Below, one piece after another: positions 50,950-61,199 of a stretch of DNA of 64,000 nucleotides. The notes below the pieces were generated by a model. That model ran no database searches. It was not told the DNA's origin and was given only the letters and a program-made list of their open reading frames with translations. A program made the translations under genes and the position numbers. Source of the DNA: Haemonchus contortus. Taxonomy: Eukaryota; Nematoda; Chromadorea; Rhabditida; Trichostrongylidae. The DNA is taken from NCBI GenBank assembly GCA_000469685.2, contig LS997562.1, forward strand, positions 2,497,492 through 2,561,491, read 5' to 3'. Within the stretch, counting starts at the first letter, position 1. Each line of letters begins with the position of its first letter.

Positions 50950-52140
50950 GATTGCCCAGAAGGCCCTTCCCATGAGTATTTTAGAAATGGTCTACTCACA
51001 AACATATACTTATCCATGTGTACATATATACAAAGGGTGACTCTAAACAACTTCCTACCTGCAGGCATACCTTTCCGAACAAGAATTCTTCTCAGATTTT
51101 GAACTGCATTCAGTATCAATCCCTAAAGAGCATATTTTGCTTACCGTGTTTCATCTTTTCCGATACCCTTCTAGTAAACTGGTCAATCGGTGAGGCACTG
51201 CAGTGTTTACCTGGATTCCCATCAGGATTTCGGTGGAATGTCGAGAAATAGGCAAAGGAGTATTACAATGCATCTGAGAGTTTGGAATGAGTTAGAAAAT
51301 GAATTATGGTCTTGCCTATGGAAAGCTTTGAGCGTGTTCAGCAAATATTTATTCGAACTTTATAAATCTTCCAAAACAAAACATCTATCCGACCCTATAT
51401 CGTAGGGACCTGAGCGATTGGATATTTTATTACAATTTCTCTCGTTTTTTTTTTATTTTGCCATCCTTGGGAATCTGGAACAACTCCGATCCATGAACAA
51501 ACGAAGCTTAAGTTGCCTAAACTGCCACATAGGACGAATAGCAAACATGACGGGTGGTTCCGGCTCGAGGAAGAGCCTAGTGTGTCTCCGTAAAAAAGGG
51601 TCTCATTCAAAAGTCGATGCGAGTCCGAGCCTCGTTTGGAGGAGTCGTTTTGAATGTGTGCAGCTATCCTTGTAATACAAGAGAAGTCCTTTTTTGCCTG
51701 CCACCGCTCTTGAACCGACTAGAACCTCGGCCTTAGAGTTTTTGTTATTTCGAGAACAGATGTTCTGAGGAGGTTGTAGGCAATGTCGATAATGTCCAGA
51801 GATTAGGTCGGCTCGGCCGTTTCCGTTTCAGCGTAGAATGGGATGCGGTGAAACCACCTCATAAGCAGTAGCACGGATGGATTTTTCACTAAAATGTTCA
51901 CGAAAATTATGGTAGAACAAACCAGCTAACATTTATTCAAAACGATTATTCAATTGATCATTTGTTTATTAGTCGGCAAAGTTGCTTTACTTGCAAATGC
52001 TTATTATTCCTACAGATTCACATATACAACCACATACAACATGAGAAAAAAATTCATCCAAGCATAAAAGGCTTACTAACAATTTGACAATAACAACAAC
52101 TAACAATAACAAATTAACAATAACACAATTTGCGATTGCA
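50950..52140. other. Spacer, no supported gene
   Basis: A/T-rich, with an AACAATAAC-type simple repeat near 52083-52128. Confidence 0.45.
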
Positions 52141-52147
52141 AGTGTGA

Positions 52148-52507
52148 TCAAAAAAAAAGTTTAAAATATCGCAAAGAGTATTTGTCGTAGTTAGAAAAAA
52201 AGTAAATGAAGAGACCATAATTTCAATAGCAGAGGAAAGAGGTGTGATTGCTGCAGAATGGTTTCCCGAGATCCGATCCCCACATGATTCATTTGGCAGA
52301 GACACTAAAATCAGTAGTCTACACGCCTTCATTACAAGCATTACAAGCTTAGAATTTCCTCGCTTTTCGGTGCAGCCTGAAGGTACGAGTTCTCATCCAC
52401 CTGAAAATATTACGACCCGTCAAAAAATACTAAAACAAGTACGCGAGTATGCCCCAACCATGAATTTTCGACAAAATTGCTTACCTAAGAAGATCTCGTG
52501 GCTCTAA
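52148..52507 (+). CDS. Orphan open frame, possible exon
   Basis: 120 codons open from just after a TGA (52145-52147) to the stop at 52507. It reads protein-like: SQRVFVVVRKKVNEETIISI, then EERGVIAAEWFPEIRSPHDS. A possible donor AAG|GTACGAG occurs at about 52383. No good acceptor or family is recognised, so it may be an exon of an unseen gene or chance. Confidence 0.3.
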   Translation, partial: SKKKFKISQRVFVVVRKKVNEETIISIAEERGVIAAEWFPEIRSPHDSFGRDTKISSLHAFITSITSLEFPRFSVQPEGTSSHPPENITTRQKILKQVREYAPTMNFRQNCLPKKISWL

Positions 52508-52715
52508 CGTTGGAAATCGACGGAGAAAAGAACGCAATACTAATTGTAGGACGGTGTCAAGATCCGAGAATTCTAACTATTGCAATGTATTATGGCATTG
52601 ATATCCATAAAATGTTGCTGAAATGATTAAAAGGAAGTAGGATCCCAACTGAAGTGTAAGTTAGCTTTGAAGAAGGATAATGCCTTTCCGAAGTTTGTGC
52701 AATCTGCAAAACTCT

Positions 52716-52797
52716 CGACCAGGATGAGATTCGAACTCACGCGGGGAAACCCCAATGGATTAGCAGTCCATCGTCTTAACCACTCGGCCACCTGATC
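52716..52797 (-). tRNA. tRNA-Ser (anticodon GCT)
   Basis: An 82-nt class II tRNA. The acceptor stem GATCAGG pairs with CCTGGTC (one G-U), with discriminator G. The A box is TGGCCGAGTGG, the anticodon loop is CTGCTAA within a GATGGA/TCCATT stem, and the variable arm is long (GGGGTTTCCCC). The T arm is GTGAGTTCGAATCTCAT. A TTTT Pol III stop follows within ten bases. It looks functional and reads AGC/AGU serine codons. Confidence 0.96.
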
Positions 52798-52879
52798 ACG
52801 ATACATTTCTAGAGCACTTCGAAAAATATGCCTTCCACAACTCATCCTTATTGATATTTCTCGCAATTTGCAAAACTTT

Positions 52880-52937
52880 CGATCAGGATGAGAATCGAAC
52901 TCACATGGGGAAACCCTAACGGAAAAGCAGTCCATCG
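52880..52937 (-). pseudogene. Truncated tRNA-Ser duplicate
   Basis: Matches the 3' two-thirds of the neighbouring tRNA (anticodon stem, variable arm, T arm, acceptor 3' strand), with an altered anticodon loop and no 5' part. The flank TTTGCAAAACTTTC matches CTGCAAAACTCTC next to the intact gene, so a 164-bp-offset tandem duplication made it. Confidence 0.9.
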
Positions 52938-53977
52938 AGGTGTCCCCTCCCCTTCCGTGCAACATTTTCTGTCAAATTCTTGTTAACCCCGAAGTTTAAT
53001 CCTTTTTTGGAAGCCTTATATCTCTCTAACTACGCCGTTTTTCACGTTTTCCTCCTATTCCAAACTGTTAGTTCCATCATTCGTTGAAAACCAGATACCA
53101 CAAATTTATCGTGAATAGCCTTCAATTGCGAAGGTGATTTTGTGTCACTGAACTACCGTACTTTTGAGACAGAAAACGAAAGAAATCTTGTGAATATGGG
53201 GAGTATTCCCGAAGACCTTGAAAAAAACCTATTTACGAGAAGTTAGAGAAACCAGTAAGATCACGGCACATAGGAGAACCAGGATGTTTCCATTCATTCC
53301 ATTTGCTAACAAAATCAAACATTGCTAGAAGGGATGAGTCGACTTTTGACTCGGATGATCTGACCAAAACTGAATGACGAGCCCATTCATTAGAAAAGAA
53401 CTCGGGAATTTGGTAAAGAACTAGCAAGTCCCCACAAAACGCTTGGAGCACTGCTACTTCCCAGCACAGCACTTGGGCTCTAACTTCTTTCCCTGGATTG
53501 GATACCGTATAAGTCGAAAATCGCCCGAAATCAACATGGGGTTATTTGCAAAAGTTAAAAGTTCCGTGGCGTTGAGTAATCCCGTTTCTTGAGGCTTCCG
53601 CATACCGTTTCCCTGGCGTTATGAGCGCGTATGAGCGCTGGTGCTAATTAAGTGAACCCGGAGGGCCGGTTGTTCCAGGCGGCTTTCTTTCAGGATACGA
53701 TTCCAGATCATGTACGGGCGATAGTACGCCACATGCCACAACATCACCTCACCCACGAAGTGGATTTGCAGTTTTGAAGGATTTTAGGAGTTTCAGGTTG
53801 AAGAAAGTTATTGACGAGGACGGTACTGTCGAATAACAATACGAACGCATTTATTCACCCAACTTCATCAATGCTACAGCGTTCATTCCTTTCAATTACC
53901 TTAGAGAATGCTTGCGATTTAATCGTTAAGTAAAACATAAGTAAAGTGTTACTATTAATCGATTCTCTATTTCGTAT

Positions 53978-56078
53978 TTATTTGTCTTTAGAATCCGCCG
54001 ACTTTTCCGCTGACTTCTCGGCTGACTTCTCGGCTGACTTTTCCAGCTTTTCCGCTGATTTCATAGCTATTTCCTCTTTCGATTTTCTCTTTTTTCCTAA
54101 TTCCTTCAAAGAATCTTGAGATTTTGATTCCCATGAGCCTTTTGGTTTGACCACATCTTCTTTGGAATCGGCCGATTTAGATTCCTTGGAATCCGATGAG
54201 AAATCTTTCTTTTTATCCTTCTCTTTTGATAGGCTCTTTACACGTTCGTCAGACTTCTCAGCTGATTTCAGGTCGAAAAAGTTGTACAAGTCAAAGTCAT
54301 CGATGTCATCTTTGAGTTTGAAGAGCGATTTGCTCTTACTACGGATGGCTTCTGCACTAGTCTTACTGCCACTACGTTCTTTACTTCGGCGTTTTCTCAT
54401 TTTCTCTTCTGACCGCCTGCGGCGAGCTTTGGTTTTTCTACGCTTTGTCTTCTTTTTCCTCTTGCCTATAGGCTTTACCTCCTTGGGTTTTTCTTCCACA
54501 TCTAAGAATTCTGCTTGCACCAGCAGAACCTTTTCATACCATTCTCGTAACTTCTGTCGAAGCAATCTTATCAAAATTAACTGTGCTAACAATCCAGCCG
54601 TCATTAAGGAAGATATCACTAACAGTTTCAGCTTCGCCCGTTTCCTGAAAAAGAAGCGTGAAGTGTGACTTTTGACTTGAGATACGCCCTGCATCAGACT
54701 GCTACTTGCAATCGTAGGTTTGTTCTGAATACGTATGTGGCTCACGCCATCACTTTCTTAGCCGGCCGATGGATGTACAAGTCAATCACCTTGTTTCCTC
54801 TGAGTGAGACTGATACCAACTAATCGACCCCACGAGATTGAGAGCTACATCGTTCTGGGCCGATGTCATCGTGGGATTCAATCCAAAAATCATGCTTGCG
54901 ATAATGCTAATCGGGAATTCCCCTCTGACGCGAGCCCAGAAGAAAATGCTCACGAGAATTGCTCCTGACTATTCCTGGGCCCATGTTATCTTGGGATTTG
55001 ATCCAGGAACTATGCTTGTGATGGTGTTAATCGGGAATATCCCTCTGATGCAAGTGGCTTGCCGCAAATACGCATATGTAGCCACAACGACATAAGGCAA
55101 ATGTGCCATCGCAACTCACAGTATCCGCTTCTGCTGCTCACGAATGAAATCCTGAAAAATTCGCACAATGGGCTACCCATGCAAGAGTGTAGTGAAAAGA
55201 TGATCGCACCTCTTCTTTATCCCCTATCATCATCATCGCGCTTCCATTATATCCTAAAATAAAGCACATTAGGGAAGACCCACACTACTCATCTCATAAT
55301 ACCTGTTATGGCATACGTCGTAGGCGTCGTCATGATCAGTGTGACAGAAGTGGTGGTGAGTTCTATGTCAGAAGGTGAAGTGGAACTGGGAGATGGGAAT
55401 GGAACTGTAGTAGTTGATGTAGTTATTTCTGTAGTCGTTGTGGCGACGGTGGTGGAGGTTGTGGGAGTGGTGGTGGTGGTTGTGGTAGTGGTTGTTGTAG
55501 TAGGAGAAGTCGTAGAGGTGCTTGTTGTTGTTGTAGTCGTAGTAGTAGTAGTCGGAATTGTTGTCGAAGAAGTAGTAGTGGTAGTCGGGGTTGTAGTCGA
55601 AGTAGTCGTGCTCGAAGTTGTCGACGTAGTAGTCGTGGCAATAGTCGTGGTTGTAGTAGTCGAAACATCCTCTACTGACCACTCATCAGTCACGAAATCT
55701 GTTAGGGTTGTCGAAGAGTTCGGGGACACTGTTGTAAGGAAGGTTTTTGCATGAATAAGAGCCTCAAGCCTGTCCAATTCTTCACTGACTTCTCCACAAT
55801 CTACTCCAATGCGTCGATAAGTTTTCCTTGCATAGTCGTCTAGTTTTGCCTGAGATAATATGTATTATAATAATACTTACATGAGTTTGTATGGATGAGA
55901 TGTCAAAATATCGTTACTCCAGGGGAGAAAAATCTAACAACATTTCTAATCAATACAAGCGGATTTCCATGGGGGCCCATGATTGTAAGTTCATGAACCT
56001 CAACCGTTCCTGAGTTGCTTGCTCGTGTATCACTGCATAGTAGCTGATTGCTTTGCACTATATCCACTCGCTTTCGCG
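53978..56078 (-). CDS. Gene A: predicted membrane protein, Thr-rich stalk, TM, Lys/Ser-rich tail
   Basis: Minus-strand exons 56078-55957, 55849-55317 and 54644-53978 give about 440 residues plus an unseen start. Exon 1 (partial) reads RKRVDIVQSNQLLCSD, then VEVHELTIMGPHGNPL. Exon 2 starts AKLDDYARKTYRRIGVDCGE, then a Leu-heptad-like patch, then about 100 residues almost wholly Thr/Ser/Pro, a mucin-like segment likely to be O-glycosylated. Exon 3 follows CTTTTTCAG and begins with a basic patch, a transmembrane helix LLVISSLMTAGLLAQLILI, a Lys/Arg-rich stretch, the motif DLYNFFDLKS (near 54263-54292), and repeated KSAE/DSKE units to a stop at 53978. The topology (stalk outside, tail inside) is inferred. 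The exon 2 donor is ambiguous: GTATGC at 55316 fits the phase, GTATTA at 55302 does not unless another exon intervenes. Paralogous to the gene at 61200-63128. Confidence 0.65.
54854..55080. repeat. 120-bp tandem duplication in gene A intron
   Basis: Two copies starting near 54854 and 54974 share TTCTGGGCC/TTCCTGGGCC, ATGCTTG, TAATCGGGAAT and CCCTCTGA blocks in the same spacing. On the plus strand this gives a repeated peptide-like reading that is not coding. Confidence 0.8.
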
Positions 56079-56246
56079 CTGATTATTGTTCAAAGGTGCT
56101 TGCGGTAAAGGTGGTCGCGAGAAAAGCAACCTATACAGTCACCATTTGTAAGGATCTAATGCCCCTGAAAAGGCTAATGAGGCATCACCTAAAATGGAGC
56201 ACGGCTGAACTGGATCAACTGTGTTCTATTTCAGTCGATATCGACC

Positions 56247-56549
56247 TTAACGGGGCGGAGGTGGTGTGGTGGCAAATGGCGCAGTGTATCACACGCACGG
56301 TCAGAGGTTCAAATCCCGGATCGATGCCCGCCAAGGCCAACCAAGCCTTCCTCCCTCCGGGGTCGGTTAATTGGTACCAGTCTCGTCTGGGAGGATAGAA
56401 GCACTAACTTGCATATCGGCTGAGTGCGTATGTGGCCATTGTATAGGCCACATACGCATTCAATTCGCTACTACGATTCTGAATGGAAGTCGAATGCGGG
56501 GACGCATCCTTCAGACGGGATTGCTAAACGCCAGAAAACTTTAAGACTT
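56247..56549 (+). mobile_element. tRNA-derived SINE, full-length copy
   Basis: About 303 bp with an A-box region GGTGGCAAATGGCGCAGTG, a B box GGTTCAAATCC (56306-56316) and a body ending near GACGCATCC...CTTTAAGAC. It is flanked by TATCGACC at 56239-56246 and 56550-56557, a probable target duplication. Shares head and body blocks with 3360-3527 and 2985-3100. Confidence 0.8.
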
Positions 56550-57215
56550 TATCGACCCTAAAAGGGTAATAATGTGTCCAAGTCGACTGCTAATACTTGT
56601 AGGCGTTGCTCTGCAACAACTGAAATCTGGTCCGGACACTTACTACGTTGTCAAGCCTCATCCAAGGCTAGAGATGATTACTCCCCGATCTCTTAATAAA
56701 GCTAACCGAACGTCTCATCATTGAATATGAAGAGGAATCTAGAAGTCTCACCATAACGTCTTTGCTGCACTTCAATTGCTCCACTACCGTGGGTTTGGCC
56801 CCACCTATTCTGCAGAAGCAGTGAGCTCGCAAATAGCCCTTCTCGGCAGACCCTCTTCGCCCAACATCCGCGCACTTACCCTGTAAATAGTGATCCCATT
56901 TCAATGATCACTCAAGATTAACATTTGTGTGCTACGTGAGCATGTTTAGAATTCAGACCTCCCCTGCAATAAGCTTGCAAGGTTGTCAACTATATCATTA
57001 CAATTTAAGCCAGGCCCTCTTCAGTGCATTGATATGTGTAACCAGGTCTCAGATAGGCGATGATAAGAAGTGATAGCAAACGATAAAAACTGATAGTATG
57101 ACTTTGAAGAGAAAAGGAATGAGTTTCCTATGGCCTTCGTATTGACCATGAAGTATTGGCAACGATAGGAATGGGAGAGCTTCGTAGATAACGAGTGGAG
57201 GAGTGTGAGATAAAG

Positions 57216-57392
57216 ATGCATAACGGGACACAGATAGCAAAAGCCTGCAGATCAGTTACTCTCTTCGCATCAGCCTTAGCCTTGGCGCTTCAGTTGATGT
57301 CTGATAATGGATGGGAATCTCTGTATCCTGAATCTATAAAGAGCAAATACGAGAGGCTTTTACCTATGATTGAAGGATGTTATGAAGATTGA
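57216..57392 (+). CDS. Small open frame, uncertain
   Basis: 58 codons from ATG 57216 to TGA 57392. A hydrophobic Ala/Leu segment (SVTLFASALALALQLM) is followed by GWESLYPESIKSKYERLLPM. It could be a secreted micro-protein or, after the internal TTCAG at 57291-57295, a terminal exon. No family is recognised. Confidence 0.3.
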   Translation: MHNGTQIAKACRSVTLFASALALALQLMSDNGWESLYPESIKSKYERLLPMIEGCYED

Positions 57393-57412
57393 GTTCGATA
57401 TACCGAGATGGA

Positions 57413-57600
57413 CTAAAACGAAAATTCAGTCCGGCACTCGGCTCTTACAGTAACCCCCTGGCTTACCCCACCACCCACCCCCGTGTCCTTGCCCAAAGCC
57501 TCTTTTCGACGCGTCGTATATGTGACGGGTAAAAATTTACGTGTTAACACGTGCCGGATTACTGTAAGAGCCGAGTGCCGGACTGAATTTTCGTGCCTGT
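57413..57600. mobile_element. 188-bp miniature TIR element
   Basis: Inverted repeats of 36 bp, identical on both sides (57418-57453 and 57559-57594; starting ACGAAAATTCAGTCCGGCAC). They sit a few bases inside a 10-bp direct repeat CCGAGATGGA (57403-57412 and 57601-57610). No coding capacity. The TIR sequence differs from that of the element nested in mariner, but the 10-bp duplication size is the same. Confidence 0.92.
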
Positions 57601-57839
57601 CCGAGATGGAAGCATAATAAGACGAGGAGGTTAGGAATGCGCTGCACTTTTAATCTCTTGTATTGGGAGCCCTCAGTGATTGGAAAAAGGGCCTATAGCA
57701 AAGCTAGACTCTTTGCTTCTAGAGCACCCATCACATATGAACCTGATAAATCTTGCAAATGACATTAACTAGTAGGTGTTGGTGATGAAAGAACCTCATA
57801 CTTCAATCAAAAAACTAATGAGATGCATCCATTTTATTT

Positions 57840-58159
57840 TTACATATGGATGTTGAAAAATACCACGAGAGATCTTGATACTTTCCCGACTGCGAAGTTT
57901 CTATCCACTATTTCACAACGTCTCCCAACAAGGTCAACCCACACATAGTAGCACATAGCAGTTCTCATTCCCTGCAAATACCATATTTATATTAGATTTC
58001 ATAAGTTTACCTATGGTAAGAACTTACATGTGTATTGCCGGAACCGAATGGCTGCAAACTAGGGCATTTGTTTACTTTGACTTTGACTTTGCAAGAGCTA
58101 TGATGAAAGAGATGGAAGGTTATCGCCAGGAGAGTTCCAATGGACGCGGCATTAACCAT
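57840..58159 (-). CDS. Small secreted Cys protein, two exons
   Basis: Exons 58159-58028 and 57971-57840 are joined across a 56-bp intron with GTAAGT and TATTTGCAG ends, phase 0, giving 87 residues. The N-terminus MVNAASIGTLLAITFHLFHH is a plausible signal peptide or anchor. The mature part begins with a K-V repeat (KVKVKVNKC) and has Cys at 23, 32, 51 and 63. The C-terminal half contains CYYVWVDLVGRRCEIVDRN. A TTACCCAG site 7 bp before the ATG could be a trans-splice acceptor. The family is unknown. It lies between the two membrane-protein paralogs on the same strand. Confidence 0.6.
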
Positions 58160-59800
58160 CTCACCGCTGGGTAATGAAACTACCGGAACACATCATCCTT
58201 TAATAGTACTTTTTATCAGTACGATAAACTAGCCGGATAAGAATCATACTTCAGATGGCCAGTGTATTCATTTTGACTTCTCCTCATAAGCAAGTACCTA
58301 GTATTACTCACCACCAGTTCGGTCGCTCGTTTACGTTGGGCCTCATTTCCTACTCTTACAAGGTAGACAGAAAATGTATTATGTTTGGCGCCGGGGTGGG
58401 GGTGAGCACCTCACCCACCCTGTGCTTCTTCACTCCTGAAGCTCAGGTCAGAAAACTGTATGTTCTCGTCTAATTGTAAGAGACGTTCCTGAGCTCAATT
58501 ACTGGCTCACCTCCTTATCTGCGCTATAGCATTCAAAGTCAAAAAAGTACCTTATAGTAATCATAAAGTTTTGCGGACGGACAGACCAACAAATCGACAA
58601 ATACACAAACTTATAAACCCACAAACCGACAAACCGGCACCCCAAGTTACCGCTTTACAAATAAGAGCCATAAGGATCCTCCGAGCGAATAGGGTCCAGT
58701 AGACAACACTGGGTCGCGACAGTAGCGAATGGAGGCGTTAGTGTTTTTGAAGTTGTGGTAACTGGAGATGCGAGTTCGGTTTTTTACGACTTTGACACGC
58801 GTCCTGCTGTGTGAAATCCTAAAGAAAACCCGCTGACACAAACCAACCGGGTCTCATCTCAGGGAGGGTCTACTGTGCAGCTTCTGGTCTTTGCGAGGGA
58901 TGTTGTATTACCAGCTGCTTCCGCGAGAACAACACGGCCCTGGTAAATTTACGCCAACAAACTCCAAAAGTTTTTAGACGCTGTTTGATAAAAACGACCG
59001 GAATAAGCTCCGCTCCACCATCTGCAAACCGCACGATTATGCTGGGTCACATACATGTAGCCAAAGGGAATCGCGAAAAGTAGAAGCTGGCTGAGATACT
59101 GTTCCTTTTTCCCTCTCCCTATTCCCTTGAAATTGCACCCCCCCCCACCCCCCTCCCCCCACTATCACTTATTTCGTCTCCGCAAAAACTATCCTAGCTA
59201 AGAAAAAAATCACCAAACTTTAATTGAAGGGAGGTGGGGGCAAGTAGTTATTCCTTCGATTCTCGGTTCCCCACCTTTTGGAAGCAGACTACTGATCCAC
59301 CCGCTAGGTAGGACATTGTTGTGACTAACAGTGGTGATCCCGTAGTAGGATGGATTTCCATTGCACGCTGAAGAAGAAAACGAAACAACAAAGAATGTCG
59401 GATGGCTCAAGACTTTCTTACCAACCTAACATTTACCAAGGCTATCTATGATTGTTATGATGACACTTTATCAAAGATTCTCAGTCCACATTCATAGGCT
59501 TAGAAGCGCTAACTACAATTCCATGACCACATCAATTCAACAAACTTCGGTCAGGTAAAAGTAAAGCATGTTTCAAATCAAAAGGTAGGAAGATATCCAG
59601 TCAGGTGTGTAACAAAAAGAGCCGAAGTAGAAGTGTACTACAGGAAGGTTAGATGATTACTAAGAGCTGTATGGTTAAAAGCATCTAGTTTTGATTCCAG
59701 TAGGCGAATGACCTTAGGGATAACGTCACTACCAGACAAACACTGGCATACATGTGAAATCGGAGACCGAATTTTCGGATTTTAAGTACCTTATGTTATT
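58160..59800. other. Spacer with simple repeats
   Basis: 58565-58645 is a degenerate ACAAACCGAC-type repeat. A C-rich tract lies at 59138-59161. No gene supported. Confidence 0.5.
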
Positions 59801-59806
59801 ACTCAC

Positions 59807-59959
59807 TTTTTGCCATTCTACTCTACCATCGAGTTTTGTCTCATAAAACATATCAGTGTGAAGTAGCAACTGCCCGGCTGAAGTCTTCCAAAAACCTCTC
59901 GCTCCCCCATCGCTTGCCACCTTTTCCCGCAGTACGGAAGAGGAACCGGTTCGGCGGCT
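59807..59959 (-). CDS. Candidate internal exon
   Basis: 51 codons in phase 0 between TTGGTAG and a strong donor AAA|GTGAGT. It reads SRRTGSSSVLREKVASDGGA and then LLHTDMFYETKLDGRVEWQK. It could belong to an unseen 5' part of the membrane-protein gene downstream or to a separate gene. Family unknown. Confidence 0.35.
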
Positions 59960-60579
59960 CTACCAATACCATCGATTATCAGTCCTTGCCAGCTATTATC
60001 AGTAAGTGTTACCAACTACCCACGTTCCGACGAACACCACAAAATCCATTACTGTAAAGGTTTCATCCAAAATTTCATTGTAAGTACAAAGGGTTGTCCT
60101 CCAGGTTCTTTACACACCTATCAATCGCATATCAGATTCTGTCCGTAGCGCTTGTATTCCTTCACAAGCCAGGGAATGGGATTTATGAACTTACGGCAAA
60201 AGATCACTATCACACCAGCAAATGGACCTAATGGATAACGTATAATAGGACGATTCTGAGTTGAAAATTCCGCTCGTTTTTCCAGAGCTTCTTATTGCGT
60301 TATTTCCAAAGAATGTTGCCAGTTTATTGACAGCATCGCTGTCATACTTTGCCCAAAACGACATGTCGTTCAGACACATTCGGGAAGCCTTTTCAATGAG
60401 GACAATATTGGCTTATTAGTTCAGCTTTTTCCTGATTCTGATCTCTTCAGGGAGGGTGTCCTTCGCCTAAATACCTTCACCCGAACGAGGCCCAGTGCGC
60501 ATGGCAGTGATACTTGTATATGTAATGCGCTGTGTGTGACCGAAAACTCACAACTCCAGTTGCTGGGCACCTAGTGTGG

Positions 60580-60920
60580 TGTTCGCGAATGTTCGAATTG
60601 GGTTGAAGTACAGGCCTGGGAACACTGAAGATGATTGACGGCACCAGACCCCGCGCACAAGGGCTGGCACGTGTAAATTGTCAACATGGACCTGAAGTTT
60701 CTCAGGTTTAGTAAAGTAGAGGCGGCAGAATGGGAACAGTGTAAGTGGGTGGCGGAGCTATTTCCCCACCACAGATTGCGGGACAGCGGAAAATTTGTCA
60801 ATTTCAACCTAAAGCATTCAAATCCGATAGGAGGGAAGGCGGCGGAATGGGAACACTTGTGGTAGCTGATGGGAAGAGACTACGCCCACAAGGGGGACGG
60901 GGAGAAGGGGGGGACGTAAA
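60580..60920. repeat. Degenerate tandem repeat, about 120 bp period
   Basis: GGCGGCAGAATGGGAACA at 60721 recurs as GGCGGCGGAATGGGAACA at about 60840, with related flanking blocks. Frames on both strands here are repeat shadows. Confidence 0.55.
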
Positions 60921-61199
60921 AAGTTCAATTTGGACTGAAGCGTCAATAATTGGCTCCAATGATTTGTGCTATATGGAAAATAACCAGAGACGCGTGTCGC
61001 ATTTGTTGCTCTCTGTGCTAAAAGCTCAGGGTTTGTGCTACTGTAGGACGACATTTGCAAAACAATTTTAAAGAGTATTTACTTTATTTCTAACGTGTTA
61101 GTGCTCATTACCAAAGTGAGATAATGATTGAGATTTCGAAAGTTAAATAGAAGATAGGAAACCTAGAACGAATGAAATCCATTATAGATCGATTTCTAT

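Noticed and set aside
54838..55095. Plus-strand frame with an internally repeated hydrophobic peptide
   Set aside because: It is the 120-bp tandem duplication inside the gene A intron, without gene signals.
55308..55754. Plus-strand Val-rich frame of 148 codons
   Set aside because: It is the reverse complement of the Thr-rich coding tract of gene A; the minus strand has splice sites and a paralog, the plus strand has none.
60000..60060. FVGTW reading, like the start of a fatty-acid-binding protein or lipocalin
   Set aside because: Only about ten residues fit, followed by a stop; no further lipocalin or FABP motif in phase.
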